From NCBI RefSeq assembly GCF_003994235.2, contig NZ_RYFG02000114.1:35592-99591 (forward strand): 64,000 bases of DNA, read 5' to 3'. A program made the position numbers and the translations under genes. Below, in pieces: positions 8,266 through 15,756 of the stretch (position 1 is its first letter; each line of letters starts with the position of its first letter). Origin of the DNA: Candidatus Methylobacter oryzae (GTDB lineage: Bacteria > Pseudomonadota > Gammaproteobacteria > Methylococcales > Methylomonadaceae). Under the pieces are notes generated by a model. It was not told the DNA's origin. It saw only the letters and a program-made list of their open reading frames with translations, and searched no databases.

Positions 8266-9420
8266 TCACATCCCCATGAAAGCCGCACGCGACATCACCG
8301 ACGTGAACGACGACGGCAGGATTTGGTTCAGCACGCGGGACCATTGCGTAACGCCGGCGGTGCCGACAAATACGGTATCGTGCGCTTGCAGATTGAACTG
8401 GTCGGCCAAAATCATCGCGTCCGGCGATTCCGCATTCAGCTGAAAAATCTCCGGATTCATATCGCCCGGCCGGATCACGTAAATTTCTCCCGGCCTGGAG
8501 CTGTTGAAATCCACGCCGTAAGCTTCGGCCAACGCCTGCGACAGCGACAACCGGCCTTTGTTGATTTGCAAAGCTTGCTGCTTGCCGACTTCGCCGATCA
8601 TCATCACTTTATTGTCCTTGCGGTCGGGAATGTTCAGCACGTCGCCGTCCTTCAGCAGCAGGTTTTGCGTCGAGCTGCCCTTTTCGTACAGCGCCTGCAC
8701 GTCGATTTTGTAAAGCTTGCCGTCGCGCGCCAGCGCCACGTTGCTCATGTCGGCATCGGCACTGACCCCGCCTGCCCGGCTGATCGCTTCGGCGACCGTC
8801 ATCGGCGTTTCGGTCATGGCTTGGATGCCCGGCGTTTTGACTTCGCCGACCACGGCGGCGCGATGGCTCTGGAACGACAGCACGCGCAGGTCGAGTTTGA
8901 CCTTTTTGAAATACTTCGACAGCTCGTTCGTTAACAGCGTTCTGGCCTCGCTGACGGTTTTGCCGGCCAGATAGATGTTGCCGACATAGGGGTAATACAG
9001 ATTGCCGTCGTCGTCGACCACTTTACCGGCCAATTCGGGCATGATCTTTTCGCTGCCCGGATCGTTCAGCTCGGGATGCTCCCAAACCGTAATCAGCAAG
9101 CGGTCGTGAGGGCCGATTTTATAAACCGATTGATTAACGTCCACCGGCGGCAGGTTGTTGACCGCTTGCAGCCTGACGTTTTCCCGGTCGATGATCAAAT
9201 CGGCGGTAATCGGGACGATGCGGGTCTTTTCCTTAGTCATCTTGCCGTTCTTCATGACCGGCAATTCCAGCTCCGTCAGGTTGTTTTCGGCTTTCATTTC
9301 CATGCCGGGCGTTAAGGAACAAGCCGGTAACAGCAAAACCGGCGTTAACAGAATCAATCTAAAGCTGAGCCGGGCAGCTTGCCTGCTCAAACGAAACTTA
9401 TGGCCTTTGGGTATGAACAT
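8266..9420 (-). CDS. Polysaccharide export outer-membrane lipoprotein (Wza-like)
   Basis: A 384-residue protein with a lipoprotein signal: basic n-region, hydrophobic core LILLTPVLLLPA and lipobox Cys34. The Poly_export domain begins near residue 99 (YKIGPHDRLLITVWEHPEL) and SLBB repeats follow (AAVVGEVKTPG and KVMMIGEVGKQ). Members form the octameric outer-membrane channel that docks on the Wzc-type protein encoded just downstream. The n-region, residues about 3-21, is encoded by a dispersed repeat element whose other copies are intergenic. Starting at the ATG at 9420 gives an unusually long n-region, but no later start codon leaves a good signal peptide. Confidence 0.92.
   Translation of the reverse strand: MFIPKGHKFRLSRQAARLSFRLILLTPVLLLPACSLTPGMEMKAENNLTELELPVMKNGKMTKEKTRIVPITADLIIDRENVRLQAVNNLPPVDVNQSVYKIGPHDRLLITVWEHPELNDPGSEKIMPELAGKVVDDDGNLYYPYVGNIYLAGKTVSEARTLLTNELSKYFKKVKLDLRVLSFQSHRAAVVGEVKTPGIQAMTETPMTVAEAISRAGGVSADADMSNVALARDGKLYKIDVQALYEKGSSTQNLLLKDGDVLNIPDRKDNKVMMIGEVGKQQALQINKGRLSLSQALAEAYGVDFNSSRPGEIYVIRPGDMNPEIFQLNAESPDAMILADQFNLQAHDTVFVGTAGVTQWSRVLNQILPSSFTSVMSRAAFMGM
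9360..9413. repeat. Hairpin repeat embedded in the Wza-like coding sequence
   Basis: On the minus strand it reads CATAAGTTTCGTTTGAGC, then GGCAAGCTGCC, then CTCAGCTTTA, matching the intergenic copy at 10885-10936 and the copies at 41786-41840 and 56163-56205. The GAGCGGCAAGCCGCTC hairpin core of the family is degenerate here. It encodes the n-region of the signal peptide. Confidence 0.85.
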
Positions 9421-9434
9421 GGCGAAACTATCCT

Positions 9435-10856
9435 TTAGTAAGCGTTTTTATTAATGAAGCCGGTCAGCACCGTGCGCAGTGCGATTTCCAGGTCGAACCA
9501 GATCGACCAGTGCTGAATGTAATACAAATCGTGCTCGATGCGGCGGTTCAAGTCGGTGTCGCCGCGCCAGCCGTTGACTTGCGCCCAACCGGTGATGCCG
9601 GCCTTGACCATGTGTTTTTTCATATAATTCGGCACCTGGTCCTTGAACACTTCGACAAAATCCGGGCGTTCAGGCCTTGGCCCGACCAGCGACATGTCGC
9701 CTTTCAGCACATTGATCAACTGCGGCAACTCGTCGAGGCTGGTTTTGCGCAGGAAGCCGCCGAACGGCGTAGCACGGTTTTCGCCTGGCTTGGCCCAAAC
9801 TGCGCCGGTTTTGGCTTCGGCATCGACCGGCATCGAGCGGAACTTCAACATCGTGAACGAGCGGTTGTTCCAGCCGACCCGTTCCTGACGGTAGAACACC
9901 GGGCCTTTGGAACTCAGCTTCACGCCGATCGCGATTAACAACAGTAACGGACTGATCAGTATCAGCAACACGAACGCCAACACCCTATCCTCGATCTCCT
10001 TGATATAGCGGTTGACGCCGTGCAGCGGCGACACCGACACATCCAGCGTCGGGATGCCGGCCACCGTGTTCAGGCTCAGGAACTTGCTTTGTTTGAATGC
10101 GTAACAGTCGATGACCAGCCGGATGCTGACCGGCAGATGCCGCAGCTCATGTTGCGCGCGTTCGGCCAGCGACTCGCCCGGAAACGCAATCCAGACTTCG
10201 TCAATCGCTTTTTCGGTGACTATCGCGGTAAGGTCTTCCAATTCGCCGAGACGCGGCAGTGAAAAATCGTCAAGCGAAGGCTGCTGTTCGGAACAATCGT
10301 CGACATAGCCGACAACATGCAGGCCGGCCCAGGATGAATGGTTCAACTGACGGCCAACCGCAACGGCCATTTGGTTCAATCCGACCAGCACGATACGGCC
10401 CTGCGACCAACCGCGGGCACGCAGCCATTGCAACAGGTGAACAAGCAGGCTGCGGGCCGAGAGCACGAATAACAATCCCAATATCCACCAAGTGATAATC
10501 CAGCGGTAACTGGAGCCGAACCAGAAATGTAAACGAATCAACGCGACGATAGAGATAACCGACACGACGGCCGACACCCAAGCCCTGACGATCCGCGCGA
10601 CTTCCCCGCGCATCGCATCGTTCCGCCACGGGCGGTAAACCTGGCCGATTTCGAAAAAGATGATGGCCGCCAATGTACCGAGAGCAACGACGATGCGGTA
10701 ATCCTGATCGATAACGAACCGGTGAAGCCATAAATAATGAGAAACCCACGCCGCGCCGAGCAGCATCGCGACGTCGATGAACCGCAGCAACAGGATCACC
10801 GTATGACCGTATTGCTTAAAGAGCCCGTTGAAAATGTTACCTAATCCGAGCGGCAT
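9435..10856 (-). CDS. Undecaprenyl-phosphate sugar phosphotransferase (WcaJ-type polyprenol PGT)
   Basis: A 473-residue initiating enzyme. The N-terminal 150 residues hold four to five transmembrane helices, then a CoA-binding-like Rossmann segment (RIVLVGLNQMAVAVG), then the catalytic bacterial sugar transferase domain from about residue 275 with the signatures PVFYRQERVGWNNRSF, LKFRSM, RKTSLDELPQLINVLKGDMS and VGPRPERP. It transfers a sugar phosphate, often glucose-1-P, to undecaprenyl phosphate and begins repeat-unit assembly. It is the first gene of the leftward exopolysaccharide operon. ATG at 10856-10854. Confidence 0.92.
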   Translation of the reverse strand: MPLGLGNIFNGLFKQYGHTVILLLRFIDVAMLLGAAWVSHYLWLHRFVIDQDYRIVVALGTLAAIIFFEIGQVYRPWRNDAMRGEVARIVRAWVSAVVSVISIVALIRLHFWFGSSYRWIITWWILGLLFVLSARSLLVHLLQWLRARGWSQGRIVLVGLNQMAVAVGRQLNHSSWAGLHVVGYVDDCSEQQPSLDDFSLPRLGELEDLTAIVTEKAIDEVWIAFPGESLAERAQHELRHLPVSIRLVIDCYAFKQSKFLSLNTVAGIPTLDVSVSPLHGVNRYIKEIEDRVLAFVLLILISPLLLLIAIGVKLSSKGPVFYRQERVGWNNRSFTMLKFRSMPVDAEAKTGAVWAKPGENRATPFGGFLRKTSLDELPQLINVLKGDMSLVGPRPERPDFVEVFKDQVPNYMKKHMVKAGITGWAQVNGWRGDTDLNRRIEHDLYYIQHWSIWFDLEIALRTVLTGFINKNAY

Positions 10857-10884
10857 ATTCGTTAAACCCCTGTTGATTTTTAAT

Positions 10885-10936
10885 ACCCAAAGGGCATAAG
10901 TTTCGTTTGAGCGGCAAGCCGCTCAACTCAGCTTTA
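10885..10936. repeat. Hairpin repeat upstream of the exopolysaccharide operon (gap 10857-11257)
   Basis: Intergenic copy of the element, with hairpin GAGCGGCAAGCCGCTC at its centre and the ends CCCAAAGGGCATAAG and CTCAGCTTTA. It lies 29 bp upstream of the first exopolysaccharide gene, so it is probably in the leader RNA. The remaining part of the 400-bp gap holds a second inverted repeat (11105-11222) and AT-rich sequence around 11040-11085; no clear promoter could be assigned. Confidence 0.85.
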
Positions 10937-11104
10937 TAATGAACGGCGCAAACCGTTCACTCCCCAAAGTCATTGCAACCGGCGTTTCGAAGGCCGGCGC
11001 TCTGTTGGGGTAAAGATTACAGAGGCAAGATGAGAAGAAAGCTGTGGATTTAATTAAAATTAGATGAAGATCTGACTCGTAACCCGCTTAGGATTTGGTT
11101 AAAA

Positions 11105-11222
11105 ATAACTTCCCGAAACCACTGTGTTCTATCGTCAAGCCGTTCGTGCTGAGCTTGTCGAAGCATGATCGGCTTGACGCGCGGTAAGCCAAAATTTTTC
11201 CGATCCATATCGGGAAGTTATT
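11105..11222. repeat. Inverted repeat enclosing a TTCGACAAGCTCAG-type repeat
   Basis: AATAACTTCCCGA at the left end and its complement TCGGGAAGTTATT at the right end bracket about 90 bp that contains CGTGCTGAGCTTGTCGAAGC, a widespread bacterial short repeat that recurs as CCCTTCGACAAGCTCAGGGC at 58111-58130. The arrangement is MITE-like. Confidence 0.75.
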
Positions 11223-11257
11223 AATGACCGCATCCTTAGCAGGCGAAGCGGTGAACT

Positions 11258-11833
11258 TTACAACCGGCTTTGCAACAAATTGACGACCAGGGTCAGCGAG
11301 TCAAGCGCTTGATCGGGCGTTTCGTCGAACTGGGCCCGAACGATAGCGCCGTCCACCGCTATCGATAAGGCCTCGGCATACTGCTCCCTAAATTCCGAAC
11401 GCGGCAGCAACTCTGCAATCGCGCGCGTCATGTCTTGCTTATGACTGCGGGTAATCTGAACCACCTCAGGCATCGCGCCGCCAAGCTCGCTAACGCCGTT
11501 AAGAAAAGCGCAGCCGCGATAACTGCCGTTTTGGAACCACTCCGCCAAGGTTGGCGCTAACGCTTGCAGGTTATTGCCGTGGCGTTGCAGCGCATCGACG
11601 AACCACGAGATCCAGCGCTGATGGCGGTATTCCAGAAACGCGTAAATCAAATCGTTCTTGCTGGGAAAGTGCCGGTAAAAAGTCACCTTGGTCACGCCTG
11701 CTTCGGCAATGATCCTGTCAATGCCGGTGGCGCGAACGCCCTCTCGGTAGAATAGATCATGGGCTGTCAAAAGAATGCGTTCCCGTGCCGGCAGGGATTG
11801 TCTATCTTGGTTTGTATTCGTTTGCATAGCCAT
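11258..11833 (-). CDS. TetR/AcrR-family transcriptional regulator
   Basis: A 191-residue protein beginning MAMQTNTNQDRQ (ATG 11833; a second ATG lies 6 bp on). The frame is open further upstream, but that extension would translate through the operators and into the divergent gene, so it is rejected. The N-terminal DNA-binding domain is clear (RERILLTAHDLFYREGVRATG and VTKVTFYRHFPSKNDLIYAFL near residues 25-70). The C-terminal ligand domain is variable; it contains GCAFLNGVSEL, similar to TetR proteins of the TetR_C_33 type. It is divergent from the DUF1348 gene, with two palindromic sites in between, so it most likely represses both itself and that gene. Confidence 0.88.
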   Translation of the reverse strand: MAMQTNTNQDRQSLPARERILLTAHDLFYREGVRATGIDRIIAEAGVTKVTFYRHFPSKNDLIYAFLEYRHQRWISWFVDALQRHGNNLQALAPTLAEWFQNGSYRGCAFLNGVSELGGAMPEVVQITRSHKQDMTRAIAELLPRSEFREQYAEALSIAVDGAIVRAQFDETPDQALDSLTLVVNLLQSRL

Positions 11834-11835
11834 AT

Positions 11836-11894
11836 TGTAGACAGAACTGTCTACAAAGAGTACCATTCTTTCATGTAGACAATTCTGTCTACAT
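11836..11894. promoter_or_regulatory. Two TetR-type operators in the divergent promoter region
   Basis: Two copies of TGTAGACA-N4-TGTCTACA: 11836-11855 (N4 GAAC) and 11874-11893 (N4 ATTC), with centres 38 bp apart. The arms match exactly, which is strong evidence for cooperative or paired binding by a dimeric repressor. The first site is immediately upstream of the TetR start codon; the second ends 30 bp before the divergent gene's ATG. Confidence 0.88.
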
Positions 11895-11923
11895 TTATCA
11901 TTAACCGATACAGGAGCTGAACG

Positions 11924-12391
11924 ATGGAAACCAAACCGCCACTTCCCCCTTTTACGCCCGAAACCGCCGCCCAAAAGGTGCGCATGGCCGAAGACGCCTG
12001 GAACAGCCGTGATCCCGACCGCGTCGTGCTGGTTTATACCGAAGATACGGTCTGGCGAAATCGCAGCGAATTTCCGGCCGGCCGCGAGCAAGTGCATCAA
12101 TTCCTGGCTCGCAAATGGGCCAAGGAGTTGGACTATCGGTTAATCAAGGAGCTATGGGCCTGTACCGGCAACCGCATTGCTGTGCGCTTTGCCTACGAAT
12201 GGCACGACGACTCGGGGCAATGGTTCCGCAGCTACGGCAATGAAAACTGGGAATTCAACGAACACGGTTTCATGATGCGCCGCTTTGCCAGCATTAACGA
12301 CCTGCCGATCAAGGAATCCGAACGCAAATTCTTCTGGCCGCTAGGCAGACGCCCCGACGATCATCCGGGCTTGAGCGAGTTGGGATTGTGA
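11924..12391 (+). CDS. DUF1348 family NTF2-like/SnoaL-like protein
   Basis: A 155-residue cytoplasmic protein with no signal peptide, start ATG behind CAGGAG. The pattern [20 protein letters not shown] and [13 protein letters not shown], ending with [19 protein letters not shown], is characteristic of DUF1348, a subgroup of the NTF2-like cone fold. No enzymatic activity is established for the family. As the divergent partner of a TetR repressor, it is probably induced by a small compound the repressor binds. Confidence 0.85.
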   Translation: METKPPLPPFTPETAAQKVRMAEDAWNSRDPDRVVLVYTEDTVWRNRSEFPAGREQVHQFLARKWAKELDYRLIKELWACTGNRIAVRFAYEWHDDSGQWFRSYGNENWEFNEHGFMMRRFASINDLPIKESERKFFWPLGRRPDDHPGLSELGL

Positions 12392-12411
12392 GAGAAACCT
12401 GCGCAACCAAG

Positions 12412-12430
12412 ATGGCTAATTTTTAGCCAT
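12412..12430. terminator. Palindrome ATGGCTAA-TTT-TTAGCCAT, possible bidirectional terminator
   Basis: A perfect 8-base-arm hairpin with a T-rich loop and following TTTAAC, 20 bp after the stop of the DUF1348 gene and in the gap between two convergent genes. Confidence 0.5.
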
Positions 12431-12469
12431 TTTAACAAAAACGCTAATCCGGATAGGTAGTTATACGTA

Positions 12470-12517
12470 TAACCCATAGCTGAACCACAAGGTTATCCAC
12501 AATTTTTGTGGATAACC
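12470..12517. other. Two further palindromes, one made of two inverted DnaA boxes
   Basis: GTTATACGTATAAC (12470-12483) is a perfect palindrome. GGTTATCCACAA-TTT-TTGTGGATAACC (12491-12517) is a perfect 12-base hairpin in which each arm contains TTATCCACA, a full match to the DnaA box consensus. It may be a terminator for the convergent genes or a DnaA-binding (titration) site; no origin-type AT-rich region or dnaA/dnaN gene is visible. Confidence 0.6.
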
Positions 12518-12631
12518 GCAATGAGTCTTTTACAGCACACAAGATGACTGAAAAAACGATAGTTATGCTTTGAGTATCGTAGCGCGTGGTGGAAACGAAA
12601 TAACGCCATACATTTGCTCAGGTATTTGCCG

Positions 12632-13303
12632 TTAACGCGGCCATATTCTTACCGTATAGGAAGGCGGAACTGTGCCGCAAGCATAATAATCATCGTCGGC
12701 CATAACCGTTTTAATAACGCAATCATTCTGCTTGTTTTTTGATGTTTTGGGAGCTGTGGGTGGAGGAGCTGCCGGCGGCTGCTCTTGTTTTGTAGAAGAC
12801 GTTGTTGATTTTGTAGATGTATCTGGAACTTTAGAAGCGGTAGACGTTGTGGCGGGTGTTTGGGTTTGGCCTGAATTAGCCGGCGAAGCTGTTGGCGGTG
12901 TTGATCTTGAATCGGCCGGGGAAGATGTTGGCGTTATTGGTCCTGAATCAGACGTGGAAGCCGTTGGCGGCGTTGGTCCTGGATCAGCCGCGGAAGCCGT
13001 TGGTGGAGTTGGTCTTGAGTCAATCAGGGAAACCGTCGGCGATGTCGGTTCCGGATCAACCGAGTCAGCTGTTGGCGTTGTTGGTTCCGAATCGCTCGCT
13101 GGAGTCGTTGGGCTTGCCGATGTCCCCGCGTCTTCGGTGTGATGATTACTGCTTCTTCCACTAAATAAATTACTAAAAAAGCCGCTGTCCGAATGGCTCC
13201 TCGCATGAGAACTGCTGTGAAAGCGCCCGCGAGCATTCCCGGATACTGAATAACATGAAATTATCGGTATCAAAATGATTAGGCTAATATTTTTAATGCT
13301 CAT
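12632..13303 (-). CDS. Pro/Thr/Ser-rich repeat lipoprotein, function unknown
   Basis: A 223-residue protein starting MSIKNISLII (ATG 13303, GGTGG upstream). The signal peptide ends at Cys17 within IPIISC, a possible lipobox. After a His/Ser-rich segment (about 27-56) come seven imperfect 12-residue repeats (residues 71-154; consensus DSxPTPPTASxx), then a Thr/Ser linker, APPPTAPKT and a short C-terminal domain with two Cys (NDCVIKTV and YYACGTVPPSY), which may form a disulphide. The composition resembles a cell-surface stalk or spacer with a small terminal domain. An upstream in-frame extension with no signal peptide is rejected. The family is not recognised. Confidence 0.6.
   Translation of the reverse strand: MSIKNISLIILIPIISCYSVSGNARGRFHSSSHARSHSDSGFFSNLFSGRSSNHHTEDAGTSASPTTPASDSEPTTPTADSVDPEPTSPTVSLIDSRPTPPTASAADPGPTPPTASTSDSGPITPTSSPADSRSTPPTASPANSGQTQTPATTSTASKVPDTSTKSTTSSTKQEQPPAAPPPTAPKTSKNKQNDCVIKTVMADDDYYACGTVPPSYTVRIWPR
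12842..13093 (-). repeat. 36-bp tandem repeat, seven units, inside the lipoprotein gene
   Basis: Encodes seven 12-residue Pro/Thr-rich units. The units have diverged in sequence but keep a fixed length, so copy number could vary by in-frame recombination. Confidence 0.85.
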
Positions 13304-13732
13304 ATAACCACCATGATCTTTTTTAGTTAACGGCCAACGCCGACTGCATAGCTTTCTCAATAATTCCCGGCTCCGATCCATTGGGTCTTCTTCGTCAACC
13401 CAAGCTACGCGCTGTAGCATAAGATAAAATATGAATGGCTACCATTTAAAACATTTACATTGATGAACTTGAGTAATTGACCGCAACACAAGCGAATCTT
13501 GTCTACCGAAAACACTCGTAAGTTTGCGTAAGCTAGCGTTTGAAGTTAGTATCTTTTTTCGTAGTTGTTTAGACGTTATTTTGCAGACGGTTTGATGATG
13601 CTGGCTGTTTCTTGTTTTAAGTCATGCTGAATTTATTCAACTGGATGAAATAACAATGTTTTTTAATTTATATATCGCATTAGACAGACAAATGGCGCAA
13701 TGTTTTGCGTCTATTATAGTGGCTAATAATTA

Positions 13733-13739
13733 GTTAGGC
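13733..13739 (+). mobile_element. GTTAGGC recombination-core-like site at the left edge of the cassette block (gap 13304-13763)
   Basis: GTTAGGC fits the integron core GTTRRRY exactly and lies 25 bp before the first cassette gene. Its inverse partner could not be found upstream, so it could be the end of a decayed attC or an attI-like point. The 460-bp gap before it is increasingly AT-rich and shows no gene; GCGCAATGTTTTGCGTC just upstream is a weak inverted repeat. Confidence 0.5.
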
Positions 13740-13763
13740 TGTAAAACTCAGAGGATTAACTTT

Positions 13764-14609
13764 ATGAGTAAAAACTCAAAATTTTATAAATATTTCTTTA
13801 TTGCTCTTTTAAAAAAATACATTCCAATAAATCGGCCAACAAAAACTAACACCTTACGCTACCTAATTTTGTTTTGCATATTGTTATCTATCTCTGTATT
13901 TTCATTCTCTTACTTCAGTAATTGGTACAAAAATACAGGGGTGATTGATGGATTAATAACGGAATTGCATGGGATTATTGTTGAGCTGTTCGTACTCACT
14001 ATATTGCTGGATTGGATATTAAAAATTAGAGAAGAGCTAAGATTTAAAGAACCCAGAGCATTTGCTTATGCTAAAGCATACTCAGCAATCGATAACTGCC
14101 TTGATGCTCTAGTAGATGAATATCGTTCAAAAGGAGAAAAACAATATGTGTATTTTTCTGGAAACATGGAAATATCAAGGAAGCTAGACATTATTTATTG
14201 CCTCAATCCTACACTATCAAATATAGAGGAAATAATTATTAAAACGCAAGGACACAATTATTTCCTAGAAAACTATATAAATAAGGTAATAATTTTTAAA
14301 GAGAATCTCAGCTTAATACTAACAAACTATTTATATTTAATGGAACCAGAAATCATCCACAATATCCAAACCATATTAGAGAAAGCATCCAATGTGACTG
14401 AAAAATCAAACGAGCAAACCAAAAATGATTTTAATATGGAAGTGGCACGTGAGTTTATGAAAAACAGTGAATCTCTAATTTATTATTTATTTAAGGCCAA
14501 GTCGTCACTAGAAGCAGTTGCAGACATTATTCAAACGCGAGCAGAACACTCTGCTGCGATGAAAATAGAAAGAGAAAAATGGAGAAAGAAATATGAAGAA
14601 CTTCATTAA
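13764..14609 (+). CDS. Cassette gene 1: two-helix membrane protein of unknown function
   Basis: A 281-residue protein, AT-rich in codon use and unlike its neighbours. Two transmembrane helices near the N-terminus (about 28-50 and 58-90) are followed by a cytoplasmic, mostly helical domain of about 190 residues ending in a charged coiled-coil tail (EREKWRKKYEELH). I do not recognise the family. The start ATG follows GAGG by nine bases and lies 25 bp after a GTTAGGC core; the stop is six bases before an ACCTAAC core. There is no promoter of its own in the 24-bp leader, as is normal for integron cassettes. Confidence 0.75.
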   Translation: MSKNSKFYKYFFIALLKKYIPINRPTKTNTLRYLILFCILLSISVFSFSYFSNWYKNTGVIDGLITELHGIIVELFVLTILLDWILKIREELRFKEPRAFAYAKAYSAIDNCLDALVDEYRSKGEKQYVYFSGNMEISRKLDIIYCLNPTLSNIEEIIIKTQGHNYFLENYINKVIIFKENLSLILTNYLYLMEPEIIHNIQTILEKASNVTEKSNEQTKNDFNMEVAREFMKNSESLIYYLFKAKSSLEAVADIIQTRAEHSAAMKIEREKWRKKYEELH

Positions 14610-14615
14610 AAATGA

Positions 14616-14750
14616 ACCTAACAACACGGTAAGCCCTGTAGGGTGCGCACCACGCACCATTTGCGGATTTCAGAATATCAGTCGCGTCGGAAAAGGGCGC
14701 GATGCGCCCCCTACACGACTTCTATTTAGAATGGCTAATATTAGTTAGCC
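14616..14750 (+). mobile_element. attC-like recombination site 1, interrupted by a GTAGGG repeat
   Basis: Begins with ACCTAAC (fits RYYYAAC) and ends with GTTAGCC. The arms next to the cores do not pair well. Most of the inside (14634-14720) is a GTAGGG-type repeat with complementary ends (TGTAGGGTGCGC and GCGCCCCCTACA), which seems to have inserted into a shorter attC. Confidence 0.55.
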
Positions 14751-14785
14751 GCACAACAGTTCATCTTCACGAATATGGATAGATT

Positions 14786-15691
14786 ATGAATTTTAAAAAC
14801 CAAGCATATGAAGATTTAGTAAGAGACTTGATCAATGATGCTTTCTATATTGACTCAAGATCTAACAGAGGGAAAATTTCAACGATAAGGCAATATGCTG
14901 AAGTTGTCATAAGAAAATTATTAGATCTGCCTAATAACAAAAAAGTTACTCTTGGCGATTATGAGATTATAAAAAAACTCAAGATAGTCAGTTCAAATAA
15001 CAAGCTGTTGATGAAAGCTGTAAAGAAGTTACAAGAAATTGGAAACAAGTGTACTCATACACAAAACCCTTATCCAATTTCTGAAGAAAATGTTAGCGAT
15101 GCAATTAATGAGTTATTTAATCTGTACGCTAGTATTTTTGTTATATATTTTCAAAAGTATAAATTCGGTTCTAATAATGAGGTAACAAGTGCATTTTCTA
15201 TTCTTCCTCCAATTATAAGGTATATTGTTCTCGATAATTTATACAAGGATGACAAAAAAAATCTATTAATTATTGATAAGTTAAGTTTGGTTTTGCTCAA
15301 AGCTTTCGATAAAGAGAGTGCTCTGAAATGGGTTGAAGATAGAAAAGATGAGCTATCAAATACATTGCCATATACGCAAGAGGGTATTACTGAAATTGAA
15401 TCATCCCACAGAAAATTATGTGCTGATGCTGTAGTAGCTAATGCTCCTGAAAGCATGTACAACTTGTGTTTAGAACGTCTAGAAGAAGTTTCATCAATTA
15501 TTGATAAGCAAGGTTTACTTTACAATAACTTTGAGCAAGCAAAACCACTATATATAGAAAAAGGAATTCTTTCTAACGATAGCCAAGAACATAGAGATTT
15601 TAATAGCATAATGGAGTTTGTATATCTCGGCCGAAAAGCTGAAGAAAATGAAAAGCTAGAGAATCTACACCTTTACAATATCACAGTCTAA
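14786..15691 (+). CDS. Cassette gene 2: DUF4145-like helical protein, possible defence function
   Basis: A 301-residue soluble protein with AT-rich codons. Residues about 30-120 have the pattern of DUF4145-like domains (AEVVIRKLLDL, then LMKAVKKLQEIGNKCTHTQ and AINELFNLYASIF), a helical domain often seen in restriction, abortive-infection and HEPN-like proteins. The IGNKCTH segment sits where HEPN/DUF4145 proteins carry R/N-x-x-x-x-H, but it is not an exact match. The C-terminal 180 residues are not recognised. The stop codon TAA (15689-15691) is inside the GTCTAAC core of the next attC, a hallmark of cassette genes. A defence role is inference only. Confidence 0.75.
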   Translation: MNFKNQAYEDLVRDLINDAFYIDSRSNRGKISTIRQYAEVVIRKLLDLPNNKKVTLGDYEIIKKLKIVSSNNKLLMKAVKKLQEIGNKCTHTQNPYPISEENVSDAINELFNLYASIFVIYFQKYKFGSNNEVTSAFSILPPIIRYIVLDNLYKDDKKNLLIIDKLSLVLLKAFDKESALKWVEDRKDELSNTLPYTQEGITEIESSHRKLCADAVVANAPESMYNLCLERLEEVSSIIDKQGLLYNNFEQAKPLYIEKGILSNDSQEHRDFNSIMEFVYLGRKAEENEKLENLHLYNITV

Positions 15692-15740
15692 CAAGTGGTT
15701 CCAGACGACTCCTGCCGCGCACCTGAACCAAGCGTTAGCC
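15686..15740 (+). mobile_element. attC recombination site 2 (best preserved)
   Basis: 55 bp from GTCTAAC (fits RYYYAAC) to GTTAGCC. Inner arms TGGTTCCAG and CTGAACCA pair apart from one extra C, the unpaired base that defines strand choice in attC hairpins. The outer cores are also complementary except one base. This is the layout of integron attC sites. Confidence 0.85.
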
Positions 15741-15756
15741 AAAATAAGGAATATGA

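Noticed and set aside
10857..11257. Sigma-54 promoter before the exopolysaccharide operon.
   Set aside because: No convincing GG-N10-GC pair in the right form on the minus strand was found.
11834..12100. N-terminal extension of the TetR regulator.
   Set aside because: It would translate the two operators and the start of the divergent gene; the internal ATG at 11833 gives a normal TetR length.
13304..13420. N-terminal extension of the Pro/Thr-rich lipoprotein.
   Set aside because: It would put a charged 39-residue stretch before the signal peptide.
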